A stretch of DNA of 64,000 nucleotides from Halobaculum sp. MBLA0143 (GCF_041361465.1 NZ_JBGKAC010000001.1:2542001-2606000); one strand, 5' to 3'; shown: positions 35,374-44,142, numbered from the stretch's first letter. Made by a program: numbers and translations. The notes: generated by a model from the letters alone, not told the origin.

Positions 35374-37158
35374 CTACATCGACTCCGGCGCGGAGACACC
35401 CAACACGTCGAGTGCGTTGGCGACCGTGTGACGCGCCGCGGCGACGAGCGCGAGTCGGGCGGCCGCACGCTCCGGCTCCGCCGACAACACCGGGCACTCC
35501 CGGTAGAAGGCGTTGAACCGCTCGGCCAGTCGTCTGACGTACGACGCGAGACGGTGTGGTTCTAAGTCCGCCGCCGCCTCTTCGATCACCGCCGGGAGCC
35601 TGGCGATCTCGGCCGCCAAGGCCGTCTCTTCGGGCGCCGACAACAGGCCCGGGTCGACCGTCGCCGCCGGCTCGACGCCCGCGTCGGCCGCCTCCGCCTC
35701 GATCCCACAACACCGGGCGTGGACGTACTGGACGTATGGCGCCGACTGCGCCTCGAAGTCCAGCGCGCGGTCCCAGTCGAACGTGATCGCCTTCGACGGC
35801 TGCTTGGCCACCACGTCGAACCGCACCGCACCGACGCCGACCTGGCGTGCGATCCGGTCGACGTCCGCCTCGGTGAGGTCGTCGTCGCGGCTGCGGTCGT
35901 CGAGTCGGCGCTCCACCTCCTCGCGGGCCCGGTCGACCGCCTCGTCCAACAGTTCGTCCACGTCGACCCCGGTTCCCTCGCGGGTGCTCATCCCGTCGCC
36001 GCCCGCGAGGTTGACCCACGAGTAGAACAGTTGATCGAGGCGGTCCGTGTCGTTGCCCAACAGCTCCAAGGTCGCGTCCAGCTGCTCGAACGTGAGCTTG
36101 TGGTCCTCGCCGATCACCGTCACCGCGCGGTCGAAGTTGTCGAACTTCCACTCGTGGTGGGCCACGTCGCGGGTGGTGTAAAGCGAGGTGCCGTTGGCCC
36201 GCAGGAACACGAACTGCTTGTCGATGTCGAACTCCGAGAGGTCCAACTGCCAGGCGTCCTCCTCGTAGACGGCCTGTGGGAGGTCGCGCAGCCGTTCGGC
36301 CGTCTCGTCGACGGAGCCGTCGCGGATGAACCGCGTCTCCTCGACGAACTCGTCGAACGCGACCGAGAGGCGTTCCAGGCTCTCCTGCATCCCCGACAGC
36401 ACCTCGTCGACCACCTCGCGGACCCGGTCGTAGGCGTCCGAGTCACCCTCGGGGTGACCCTCCAGCCCGCGCATGATCGACTCAATCTCCGCCTCGGCGG
36501 TCTCTCGTTCTGCCTCCGTCGAGGGCCACGACTCGTCGTCCGGGTCGAGGAAGGCGTTGCCCGCCCGGTAGTACCGCACCATCTCGTAGTCCGACTTGGG
36601 GCGTTCTGGCTCCGGGAGTTCCGACTCGTCGAACCGCTCGTACGCCCAGGTGAACACCGCGACCTGGCGGCCGGCGTCGTTGACGTAGTAGTGGCGCTCG
36701 ACGTCGTAGCCGGCGTACGACAGCGCGTTGGCGACGGCGTCGCCGACGATCGGGTTGCGTGCCCGGCCGACGTGAACCGGCCCGGTGGGGTTGGCCGAGG
36801 TGTGCTCGACGACGACCGACTCGTCGCGGTCCGGCAGCCGACCCCAGTCGTCGTCGACGGCCGCGACCGTGTCGGCGTAGTACGACTCGTCCGTGTGGAA
36901 GTTGACGTACGGTCCCCGGGTCTCCACGCGGTCGAGGTGTGTCACCGTGTCGCCGTCGAACTCGGCGGCGATCTCGGCGGCGACGGCCGGCGGCGGCGCG
37001 CCGGCCTCGGCGGCCAGCCGGAACGCGACGCTGGACGCGAGCGTGGCGTCCACGTCGTCCGGCGGCTCCTCGATCCCGAGGTCGTCCGTTGGGTAGCCGG
37101 CCGCGGCACACGCCTCGCCCAGCGCGTCCGCGACGGCCGCCCGGAACTGTCTGAACAC
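35374..37158 (-). CDS. argS: Arginyl-tRNA synthetase
   Basis: 594 residues, class I synthetase. The N-terminal tRNA-binding domain runs to about residue 105; HIGH-type motif [13 protein letters not shown] near residue 125; [18 protein letters not shown] next; KMSKS-type loop [17 protein letters not shown] near residue 388; the C-terminal all-helical anticodon-binding domain ends the protein. It charges tRNA-Arg. The altered KMSKS is normal for archaeal ArgRS. It converges with the small membrane gene at 35227 and diverges from the lycopene cyclase gene at 37301. Confidence 0.96.
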   Translation of the reverse strand: MFRQFRAAVADALGEACAAAGYPTDDLGIEEPPDDVDATLASSVAFRLAAEAGAPPPAVAAEIAAEFDGDTVTHLDRVETRGPYVNFHTDESYYADTVAAVDDDWGRLPDRDESVVVEHTSANPTGPVHVGRARNPIVGDAVANALSYAGYDVERHYYVNDAGRQVAVFTWAYERFDESELPEPERPKSDYEMVRYYRAGNAFLDPDDESWPSTEAERETAEAEIESIMRGLEGHPEGDSDAYDRVREVVDEVLSGMQESLERLSVAFDEFVEETRFIRDGSVDETAERLRDLPQAVYEEDAWQLDLSEFDIDKQFVFLRANGTSLYTTRDVAHHEWKFDNFDRAVTVIGEDHKLTFEQLDATLELLGNDTDRLDQLFYSWVNLAGGDGMSTREGTGVDVDELLDEAVDRAREEVERRLDDRSRDDDLTEADVDRIARQVGVGAVRFDVVAKQPSKAITFDWDRALDFEAQSAPYVQYVHARCCGIEAEAADAGVEPAATVDPGLLSAPEETALAAEIARLPAVIEEAAADLEPHRLASYVRRLAERFNAFYRECPVLSAEPERAAARLALVAAARHTVANALDVLGVSAPESM

Positions 37159-37300
37159 GTCACCCGGTTCAGCGTCGGCCGTAATGTCGGTTCCGGACCA
37201 GTCCGACGGATTTCCCCAGCCTTAACCCCGTGCCAATCGGGAGACCCTGTATGCACCACCCGGGGGGGCGACCGACCGACGGCAGCGGGGGTGACCGGCG

Positions 37301-38026
37301 GTGACGCTGCCGTACCTCCTGTTTCACGTCCTGTTCGTCCTCCCGCCGTTGGCGCTCGTGATCGCTCGCAGACCGCAGTTGACCGCTCGCCGTCGGCTGC
37401 TGTCGACCGTCGGGATCTCGCTGATGGCGACCGTGGCGTTCCTGTACACGACCCCGTGGGACAACCTCCTGATCGAGCGTGGCGTCTGGTGGTACGGCGA
37501 CGGCGCCGTGTTCGTCCGGTTCTGGGCGGCACCGCTGGGCGAGTACCTCTTCTTCGTCCTCCAGACCGTGCTCATGGGGGTGTGGCTCTACCACGTCGAC
37601 TTCGACCCCACGCCCGAGGACGCCGACTTCAGGGCTTGGCCCCGGGTGGTCGGCGCGCTGGCGTGGCTCGGGCTCGCCGGCGTCGGCGCCGTTCTCCTGT
37701 TGGCCTTCGGCGAGCGGTGGACCTACCTCGGCGCGATTCTCGTGTGGGCTGCGCCCATCGTCGCGCTCCAGTGGGCCGTCGGCGGCGGCTACCTCCTGCG
37801 GATCTGGCGCACCTGGGGGGTCGCCGTCGGTGTCCCGACGCTGTACCTCTGGGCGGTCGACCGCGTCGCGATCGGGATCGGAATCTGGGTCATCTCCGAC
37901 GAGTTCTCCTCGGGGTTCGAGCTGTTCGGCCTGCCCGTCGAGGAGGCCGTGTTCTTCCTCGTCACGAACCTCCTCGTCGTCTACGGGCTCGTCCTGTTCG
38001 AGTGGGTGATGGCACGATGGAACTGA
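37301..38026 (+). CDS. crtY: Lycopene beta-cyclase, archaeal CrtY type
   Basis: 241 residues with a GTG start and seven predicted helices; the two homologous halves of heterodimeric CrtYc/CrtYd are fused. Motifs include FLYTTPWDNLLIERGVWWYG and, in the second half, PVEEAVFFLVTNLLVVYGLV. The enzyme cyclises lycopene to beta-carotene, the substrate of the next gene. It sits 52 bases upstream of the Brp/Blh gene, so the two probably form a retinal operon. A bacteriorhodopsin-type gene is not in the window. Confidence 0.94.
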   Translation: MTLPYLLFHVLFVLPPLALVIARRPQLTARRRLLSTVGISLMATVAFLYTTPWDNLLIERGVWWYGDGAVFVRFWAAPLGEYLFFVLQTVLMGVWLYHVDFDPTPEDADFRAWPRVVGALAWLGLAGVGAVLLLAFGERWTYLGAILVWAAPIVALQWAVGGGYLLRIWRTWGVAVGVPTLYLWAVDRVAIGIGIWVISDEFSSGFELFGLPVEEAVFFLVTNLLVVYGLVLFEWVMARWN

Positions 38027-38078
38027 GCTGTCACAGACGCGCACACACACGTCGACACGGACGCGGAGGTGGATCGTC

Positions 38079-39167
38079 GTGGCCGTAGACGCGAGTCGCC
38101 CGCCGACGCTGTCGGCCGCGCTGCGGCGCTGGGGGATCCAGTTCTCCTGGGTCGCGGTCGGCGCGCTCCTGCTCGTCTCCCCGGTCGCCACCCAGCTCCC
38201 GACGGCCGTCCAGTACGCCCCGTTCCTGGCGAGTGTCGTCGTGTTCGGCTTCCCGCACGGCGCCGTCGACCACCTCGTCCCCGACCGGCTGGGCGAGGTC
38301 TCGCTGCGCCGGTCGCTGGCGGTCGTCGGCGTGTTGTACGCCGTCCTGGGCGGGCTGTACGCCGGATGGTGGTTCCTCGCGCCCGTCTCGGCGTTCGCGT
38401 TCTTCATCCTGTTGACGCTGGCCCACTGGGGCCAGGGTGACCTGTACGCGCTGTTGGCGTTCGCGGGCGTCGACCACGTTCCAACCCGGGCGGAACGGGC
38501 GCTGGCGGTCGTCGTCCGCGGCGGGCTCCCGATGCTCGTCCCGCTGATCGCGTTCCCGGCGGAGTACCGGGCGGTGGCGGCGGCGCTCGTCGAACTGTTC
38601 GCGCCGTCGGCGGGCCTGCTGGCCCCCTTCTTCGGCGAGACCGCGCGGCTGGCCGTCGCCGCCGGGTTCGGCGGCGTCACCCTGCTCGCGCTCGCGGCCG
38701 GTGCCGTCCGCGTCTGGCAGGGTGCCGCCCGCCGGCCGTGGCTCGTCGACGCCGGCGAGGTGACGCTGTTGTGGCTCTACTTCCTGCTCGTCCCGCCGGT
38801 GCTCGCCATCGGGCTGTACTTCTGTTTCTGGCACGCCACCCGCCACCTCGCCCGGCTCGCGCTCGTGGACGACGCCGAGGGGCCGCCGCCGACGGACGAC
38901 CGTCTCGCCCGGCTCGTCGGCGGTCGCGGCGCCGGCACGGCGCTGGCCGAGGGCGACCTCGCGGGCGCACTCCGGAAGCTGGCGCGCGACGCCGCGCCGA
39001 TGACCGTCGGCGGGCTCGTGATCGTCGGGCTGCTGCTGCTCGTCGTTCCCCGCGGCGCCGCCGGCGCCGAAGGCCTGCTCGCGGTGTACCTCGTCGGCAT
39101 CGCCGTGTTGACGCTCCCGCACGTCGCCGTCGTGACGTGGATGGATCTGCGGCAGGGGGTTTGGTGA
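38079..39167 (+). CDS. blh: Beta-carotene 15,15'-dioxygenase, Brp/Blh family
   Basis: 362 residues with a GTG start and about eight or nine helices. Conserved iron-binding histidines are in GFPHGAVDHLVPDRL near residue 60, LTLAHWGQGDLYAL near 113, and FCFWHATRHLARL near 250. The enzyme splits beta-carotene into two retinal molecules for rhodopsins. It follows the lycopene cyclase gene. The 35-bp gap before the convergent LanM-like gene is the border between core genes and the lanthipeptide locus. Confidence 0.93.
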   Translation: MAVDASRPPTLSAALRRWGIQFSWVAVGALLLVSPVATQLPTAVQYAPFLASVVVFGFPHGAVDHLVPDRLGEVSLRRSLAVVGVLYAVLGGLYAGWWFLAPVSAFAFFILLTLAHWGQGDLYALLAFAGVDHVPTRAERALAVVVRGGLPMLVPLIAFPAEYRAVAAALVELFAPSAGLLAPFFGETARLAVAAGFGGVTLLALAAGAVRVWQGAARRPWLVDAGEVTLLWLYFLLVPPVLAIGLYFCFWHATRHLARLALVDDAEGPPPTDDRLARLVGGRGAGTALAEGDLAGALRKLARDAAPMTVGGLVIVGLLLLVVPRGAAGAEGLLAVYLVGIAVLTLPHVAVVTWMDLRQGVW

Positions 39168-39201
39168 CAGCTATTGTGGCTGCCGCTTCCGGTGGGTCTG
39201 G

Positions 39202-42200
39202 CTACTCCCAGGCGAGAAGCGACGGCAACTCTGGGTCCAAAACCCGTAACAGGGTGTAGCCTACGCCAGCGAGTCCGTGTCGAACAGTCGGGTTCGTCCA
39301 CTCGGGGACGTTCCACGGGAGCGCGTACGTTTCGTCCCGCCCAGAGGCGAGTCGAGACGCCAGCCCGGTCGCTCGCTCGAAGTGACTCGACTCTCCGAGG
39401 GCGTTCCCAGCGTAGACCAGGCTGTCGATCCGTCGACAGTTTCCCACGGCGAGAGCATCGACCGGTCCGAGTGGCCGCCGACGCAGTTCGGCGGCGGTAC
39501 TCTGGACGTGACTGTCATTCTCCGTGGCAGTGAGCAGCGCGAGTCGTGATACAGGACTGTGGTTGGGGTCTGGAATCTGCGGAACAGTGCCGACAACAGG
39601 GTAGCCAGGCGAGCCGGCGAGAGGACGGGATTCCCGCACGGCACCCCCGAAGGACTGCTCGGTCGTCCCATCGAGACGAGCGAGTGCGTAGGAGACACCG
39701 ACATCGCTTCCGAGTGACGGTGTCTGTGGTCGGTAGACCGGGGCGGACCAGGTGTAACTGCCAGTCGCCGTCTGACGGCCTCGTCGGAGTAGCTCCTCGC
39801 CCGCAGCGACTGCCTCGGACGGAGTCTGTCGGTCGCCGACCTGTGAGAGTTTCAGACCGCCGAGAACCCGTCCGGAGAGTCTACCGATCGGCAGACCCCT
39901 GTCGGGCGTGGTCTGCAACGCCTTCTGGGCGGCCTGGAGGTACCGGTCAACGCCGGTGAGTTCGCCAACAGTAGAGAGGTAGTACGCAGTCACCCCGGGC
40001 GGCGGGGCTGCTGTCGTCGGCTCGTCCACGACTGAGGATAACAGTGTGTGCGTGAACTCCCCGAACCGTCTTTCGTCTGTCAGTTGTGCGAGACCGGCGG
40101 TGAACACTCCGACTCCGAGCCGACCGACTCCGGTGTCAGAGACTCGCTCGATCTCGACTCCGTCGCCACGGTTTCGCCTGAGTGCCCAGTCCGGCCCGTC
40201 GTCGAAGATGTCCAGTGCAGTGTCGAGACACCGGTCTCCGAGGCGGACACACTCCCGGCGAAGAGAGACAGTGTCGTCGGTCGTCTGCTTGTCGACCGAT
40301 CGCGTCGTCGAGACCCCGTCTGGAACCAGTGGCTGGCCGTGACCGTCTGTAGGTGAGTCGTACGCCAGTGAGAGGTACCGGAGCTGACGGTCAAGATCGG
40401 ACACAGAGAGTGACTCGATCCGCTCGCTCACCTGTTCTAACGGACTTCGGTCGAAGAAGTCCTCGAGAACGACCGTCTCGTGGGCGAGATCGGTGCCGTC
40501 GGCCTGAACGTCGAACCGTGGGAGGTCGAAGTTCCACAGTGACCACCGTTCTCCACGGTACAGTTGCCACAGCGACTTGTCGATCTCTCCGTACTGTCGC
40601 ACGAACAGTTTGGCGAGAATCTCGACTCTACTCCCGAAGGTCGCCCCGTTCCGGAGAAACGTCGAGTTGCGCAGCGGCAGGCGGACCTTGTCGTACAGTT
40701 CACTCGACCGTACGATCAGTCTGATAGTGACGCCCGAGAGCGTGTCTGAGACCAGTTCGCCGAACGACTCTCGACTGTCGAGCAGGAACCGGTACATCTG
40801 TGTGAACCCGTCTCGAATCTCGTCGCCGTACGCCGCTGGCTGCTGCTCTCGTCCATCGAGACGGGGAAGGTTCTGTCTGTCGAGTGGCTGGAACTCCTCG
40901 AAGTGGAGACTCATGTCGTCGGTGTTCCGGTCGGTGAAGACCGGTTGTTCGATTCCGGTGATACGGGTCGCGTCCCCTTCGAATCCACCCGTGTTGTCGA
41001 TGTCTGAGTCCGGTGTGTGTGTCGGGAGCGCCCCCGTCCGGATACAGGAGTCGAGGTAGATTTCGCTCTTTAGATCCGTCAGAGGGAACTCCTCCGGCGT
41101 CGGGTCTGGCTTCCCGACGGTCTCCAAGTCGACGACGACTGGAGAGTCGCCAGCCGCGATCAGGTTCTCGTAGTGGCAGTCGGTGAAGTTGAGTGCGTAC
41201 ATCAGACACACCAGCGCTCCGGCACGGCGGTAGTACCGGCTGACGCCGCTCTGTTCGGAACACGGCTCGCTGTCTACCCACTCGACCCATCCCCTGTCGT
41301 CGGCTGTCACGCACCTCAATGTTGGGAGATTCGGGGCCGACGAGTTGTCGTTCACCCACTCGACAATCTCGAAGAACGCCGCTTCGGCGCGGACCGGTCG
41401 TGGCTTGTAGACGACGGTCGTCCCGGAGTCGAACGTCACGCTGTGGACCATCTTCCCCCGTCTGTGTGGATCACCGAGCATCTCGACGGACACGACCTCT
41501 CCCAGCTCGCCGAACGCAGCCTCAAGGCGGTCGTAGTCGGCGTCAAGTGATCCGAAGAACGCCTCAGTCATCTCGACCCACTGAGTCACGAACTTCGACA
41601 CGAACCGCGCCAGAACCGGGTACTCCGAGAACACGGCGGCGACTCTACCGTCGAACAGTCGGTCGATAAATCGGTCGTATGCCCCCTTTCGGCCGGTTTC
41701 TCGTCGGAAGACTGCGAACTCAAGATGGAGTGGCTGTGCACAGATCATCTCCAGTCGCCCGAGCAGGTGACGCTCGAAGCTCTCGATCGTCTTCGGTGTC
41801 ACATGTGTCGAGTTGATCGAAAGCCGTTGTCTAGCGAACGAGACAATCTGTCCTAGGAGGGGGGCGAATGGAACGTTGGCACCCTCGTGACGGCCGCCCT
41901 CGGGAGGCTGACCGACGAGATGCTCAAGCAGTTCGTCTACCGTCTCGATCCACTCCGGGACCGGCTCGTCGTGCGGCCATTGATCGTCCGTGATTCGCCG
42001 TTCTGCCTCTTCGTGTGTGACCGAGGCGATCTCGAGACGCGTACTGAACGTCTCCGGGTCCCCGTTGGCCACGTTGTTCTTCCACCGCTCGAACGTCTCT
42101 CTGTCGGCGACTCCACCCGAATCCACACCCCCACTCTCGGTTCGCCTCTCCCCAGGGCCGGGACTGCCGTCTGTTCTCGCCGGATTCGCTTCCAATCGTT

Positions 42201-42255
42201 CGGAGACTGTACGTGCTCGACCCGCTAACCGTCGCTTCTCCTCTGTCGTGAGCAT
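39202..42255 (-). CDS. LanM-like class II lanthipeptide synthetase with degenerate cyclase domain
   Basis: 1017 residues. The lantibiotic dehydratase (DUF4135, kinase-like) domain spans about residues 130-560: VVYKPRP (Lys 284), FTDCHYENLI (Asp 359, His 361, Asn 364) and VVVDLETV (Asp 376, Glu 378) match the phosphorylating and eliminating residues of LanM. It would phosphorylate Ser/Thr of a precursor and eliminate to dehydroamino acids. Residues about 660-1017 are LanC-like and end in GLAGVGYTLLRVLDPELPSL, but the zinc-ligand motifs are missing: W-C-x-G is replaced by NHSPVSRLALL near 898 and C-H-G by DSLVYAGNAL near 944. The start lies 20 bases downstream of a precursor-like gene on the same strand. 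Confidence 0.88.
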   Translation of the reverse strand: MLTTEEKRRLAGRARTVSERLEANPARTDGSPGPGERRTESGGVDSGGVADRETFERWKNNVANGDPETFSTRLEIASVTHEEAERRITDDQWPHDEPVPEWIETVDELLEHLVGQPPEGGRHEGANVPFAPLLGQIVSFARQRLSINSTHVTPKTIESFERHLLGRLEMICAQPLHLEFAVFRRETGRKGAYDRFIDRLFDGRVAAVFSEYPVLARFVSKFVTQWVEMTEAFFGSLDADYDRLEAAFGELGEVVSVEMLGDPHRRGKMVHSVTFDSGTTVVYKPRPVRAEAAFFEIVEWVNDNSSAPNLPTLRCVTADDRGWVEWVDSEPCSEQSGVSRYYRRAGALVCLMYALNFTDCHYENLIAAGDSPVVVDLETVGKPDPTPEEFPLTDLKSEIYLDSCIRTGALPTHTPDSDIDNTGGFEGDATRITGIEQPVFTDRNTDDMSLHFEEFQPLDRQNLPRLDGREQQPAAYGDEIRDGFTQMYRFLLDSRESFGELVSDTLSGVTIRLIVRSSELYDKVRLPLRNSTFLRNGATFGSRVEILAKLFVRQYGEIDKSLWQLYRGERWSLWNFDLPRFDVQADGTDLAHETVVLEDFFDRSPLEQVSERIESLSVSDLDRQLRYLSLAYDSPTDGHGQPLVPDGVSTTRSVDKQTTDDTVSLRRECVRLGDRCLDTALDIFDDGPDWALRRNRGDGVEIERVSDTGVGRLGVGVFTAGLAQLTDERRFGEFTHTLLSSVVDEPTTAAPPPGVTAYYLSTVGELTGVDRYLQAAQKALQTTPDRGLPIGRLSGRVLGGLKLSQVGDRQTPSEAVAAGEELLRRGRQTATGSYTWSAPVYRPQTPSLGSDVGVSYALARLDGTTEQSFGGAVRESRPLAGSPGYPVVGTVPQIPDPNHSPVSRLALLTATENDSHVQSTAAELRRRPLGPVDALAVGNCRRIDSLVYAGNALGESSHFERATGLASRLASGRDETYALPWNVPEWTNPTVRHGLAGVGYTLLRVLDPELPSLLAWE

Positions 42256-42275
42256 AAAAATGGTGGTCTCTTCGG

Positions 42276-42413
42276 CTAGTTCGAAACGTTACAGCTGAGC
42301 AGGGTGCACGACCCACTCTGGAAATCGCTGTCGTCGATCTCCGGGGCTGCGGGCGTCAGTTCGCTCTCGAGCTGTTCCATCTCGGTGGCCTCAGATGTCG
42401 TTGTGACGGACAT
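42276..42413 (-). CDS. Candidate lanthipeptide precursor (LanA-like), 45 residues
   Basis: ATG 42413 to TAG 42278-42276. The 45-residue peptide has an acidic leader of about 34 residues (MSVTTTSEATEMEQLESELT, then PAAPEIDDSDFQSG) and a short C-terminal core SCTLLSCNVSN with two Cys, three Ser and one Thr, the residues needed for dehydration and thioether rings. The leader/core border looks like a double-Gly-type site (QSG or QSGS). It is preceded by a TATA-like box at 42436-42444, placed for a leaderless transcript, and followed by the LanM-like gene after 20 bases. Length, composition and position fit a class II precursor. Core boundaries and ring pattern are inferred. Confidence 0.8.
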   Translation of the reverse strand: MSVTTTSEATEMEQLESELTPAAPEIDDSDFQSGSCTLLSCNVSN

Positions 42414-42435
42414 CAATCTATATATGAGGTGTACT

Positions 42436-42444
42436 ATTATAATA
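42436..42444 (-). promoter_or_regulatory. TATA-like box of the lanA-lanM operon
   Basis: Reads tattataat on the minus strand, 23-31 bases upstream of the lanA ATG at 42413, the position expected for a leaderless haloarchaeal transcript. A second AT-rich stretch, atatatag, lies at positions -12 to -5. The whole 42410-42560 interval is AT-rich in contrast to the genes on either side. Confidence 0.6.
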
Positions 42445-42530
42445 CTACCTTATACAGAGTGGTATCTAGCCGGCTGGACGAAGAGGTACATCTGTTTCAA
42501 GCATAGAGTATTTCATCCGATATCAATATA

Positions 42531-42550
42531 ATGTCTGTCAGATAAGACAT
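42531..42550. promoter_or_regulatory. Palindrome upstream of the MFS gene, possible operator
   Basis: atgtct (42531-42536) and agacat (42545-42550) are exact inverted arms around 8 bases, located 49-68 bases before the MFS start in the divergent promoter interval with lanA. Size and symmetry resemble a dimeric repressor site; no regulator gene is adjacent. Confidence 0.35.
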
Positions 42551-42598
42551 GCATTAGTACCGAAAACGATATTAACTCGCCCGGACGTGTTGTTCTCT

Positions 42599-43846
42599 GT
42601 GTCACTGCTGAGAACAAATCGGAACTTTCTACTCTTGTTTTCGGGTAGAGTGCTGACCAACGTCGGGGACAGCGTGTACGTGATCGCGTCGATGTGGTTC
42701 GTCCACGACCTGACTGGCTCGACTGCACTGACTGGACTGGCCGGATTCATCATCCGTGGACCGAAGTTCTTCAGGGCGTTCGTCGGGCCACTGGTGGACC
42801 GGTGGCCGTTGAAACGGACGATCACCGGCACGGAGCTCGTACAGGCCTGTTTCGTGGCGACCCTGCCGCTCGCGTACGTACAGGGTCTCTTCTCCGTCTG
42901 GCTGTTACTGGGTGTGACCTTCGTGGTGAACACGGTCGCCCAGTTCGGCTACCCGGCTCACAAGAAAGCCATCCCGCGGATCGTCGCCGACGACGACATC
43001 GTGGAGGGAAACTCGCTGATCACGTCGTCCACGAAGGGTCTGAACGTCGTGTTCAACGCTGCGAGTGGGGTCCTGGTCGGTGTTCTCGGAATTGCGGCCA
43101 TCTTCGCGTTAGACTTTCTGACGTTCCTGCTGTCGTTCACCGCGTTCAGTCTCATCTCCCTCTCGGACAGCCGACCGGAGACGAGCGGCGACGAGGAGGC
43201 GACGACGTACGTCGACCAGCTCCGGAGAGGGTTCGAGTACGTCGTCGGCTCCCGGCTCCGGACGATTCTCCTGGCGGCAGTAGTTGCGAACTTCACCTAC
43301 GGACTGATGTACGCCGTACTCCCACAGTTTGCTGACAGTTTCAGTGGACTCGTCCTCGGGGGTGTCGGGATGTACGGACTGCTGATGGCGGCGATGTCGG
43401 CGGGCACACTGATCGGAACCGCCAGTGTGCAGTTCGTCGACCACCTCCCGTTCGGCCGACTCGTGATCGTTACCTACTCGACTGCAGCAGTGACGTGGGG
43501 CCTGGGGATCGTCTCCGGACTACCACTCGTCACGCTCGCGTCGTTCGTCGTGTCCTTCTCTGCGGTCGGAGTGAACAACGTCATGTTGCTCTCCGTGATC
43601 CAGTCGACCGTCGAAGACCGGATGCTCTCTCGCGTCTCCGCTATCACGTCGACCGCCTCGACGTCGATGCTGCCCGTCGGCTCACTGCTCGGTGGGGCGC
43701 TCGCCGAGTTCGTCGGTGTCACACCGATCCTGCTACTCCAGTCGGTCGGGCTCATGTTCATCGCCGTGGTGTTTCTCGTCCGCCCACAGATCCGCTCACT
43801 CCCGTCTGCCGACAGCATCTCTCCGGACGAACTGGGGCTCGCGTAG
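42599..43846 (+). CDS. MFS transporter, likely exporter of the lanthipeptide locus
   Basis: About 415 residues, 12 helices. It begins MSLLRTNRNFLLLFSGRVLT, the usual start of the MFS-3 (enterobactin/drug-exporter) group, with NVGDSVYVIASMWFVHDLTG, PLVDRWPLKRTITG (the loop-2 motif) and a central acidic loop DSRPETSGDEE. An alternative GTG at 42587 adds four residues. It is divergent from the lanA-lanM pair with a shared AT-rich promoter interval. By position it is the best candidate to secrete the modified peptide or to give self-protection. No ABC-type LanT with a C39 protease is present nearby. Confidence 0.85.
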   Translation: MSLLRTNRNFLLLFSGRVLTNVGDSVYVIASMWFVHDLTGSTALTGLAGFIIRGPKFFRAFVGPLVDRWPLKRTITGTELVQACFVATLPLAYVQGLFSVWLLLGVTFVVNTVAQFGYPAHKKAIPRIVADDDIVEGNSLITSSTKGLNVVFNAASGVLVGVLGIAAIFALDFLTFLLSFTAFSLISLSDSRPETSGDEEATTYVDQLRRGFEYVVGSRLRTILLAAVVANFTYGLMYAVLPQFADSFSGLVLGGVGMYGLLMAAMSAGTLIGTASVQFVDHLPFGRLVIVTYSTAAVTWGLGIVSGLPLVTLASFVVSFSAVGVNNVMLLSVIQSTVEDRMLSRVSAITSTASTSMLPVGSLLGGALAEFVGVTPILLLQSVGLMFIAVVFLVRPQIRSLPSADSISPDELGLA

Positions 43847-43975
43847 TCCGGGTGTGCCCGGTGGTGGCGTGACGGCGGTGGGTGTTACCACAGTCGGGTG
43901 AGTCGTGTCGGAGCCAAGTCTGCCACTCATAGGCGGCCTCGTGCCGACTCCCGCCGACTCGGAACCGAGGCGAAC

Positions 43976-43984
43976 TATTAATTA
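43976..43984 (+). promoter_or_regulatory. TATA-like box
   Basis: tattaatta, 24-32 bases upstream of the GTG at 44008; consistent with a leaderless transcript for the 44-residue gene that follows. Confidence 0.5.
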
Positions 43985-44007
43985 GGTAGTTCGCGTCGGT
44001 ACTCGCC

Positions 44008-44142
44008 GTGACCCACAACACAGAGTGTCACATCCCGGAGTGGGCGGAGCTGATGGACGCCTCCGTGCCGGACGCCGCGTGCGACCGCCAACTGCGGACG
44101 TTCCGGGACGCGTACGAGATCGAGCCGGCAGAGGGGTCTTGA
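44008..44142 (+). CDS. Small acidic protein, 44 residues
   Basis: GTG 44008 to TGA 44140-44142. A 44-residue protein with two Cys (positions 7 and 25) and His residues near the start (VTHNTECHIPEWAELMD), mostly G/C at third positions. A TATA-like box lies 24-32 bases upstream. The Cys/His pattern might bind a metal, but the number of ligands is low. It lies between the MFS exporter and Hef and is more likely a core gene than part of the lanthipeptide locus. Confidence 0.55.
   Translation: MTHNTECHIPEWAELMDASVPDAACDRQLRTFRDAYEIEPAEGS

Noticed and set aside
42304-42531. Plus-strand 75-codon frame across the lanA region, with Ser/Cys stretch
   Set aside because: It is antisense to the precursor gene; its Ser-rich stretch is the complement of the leader codons, and it runs through the lanA promoter.
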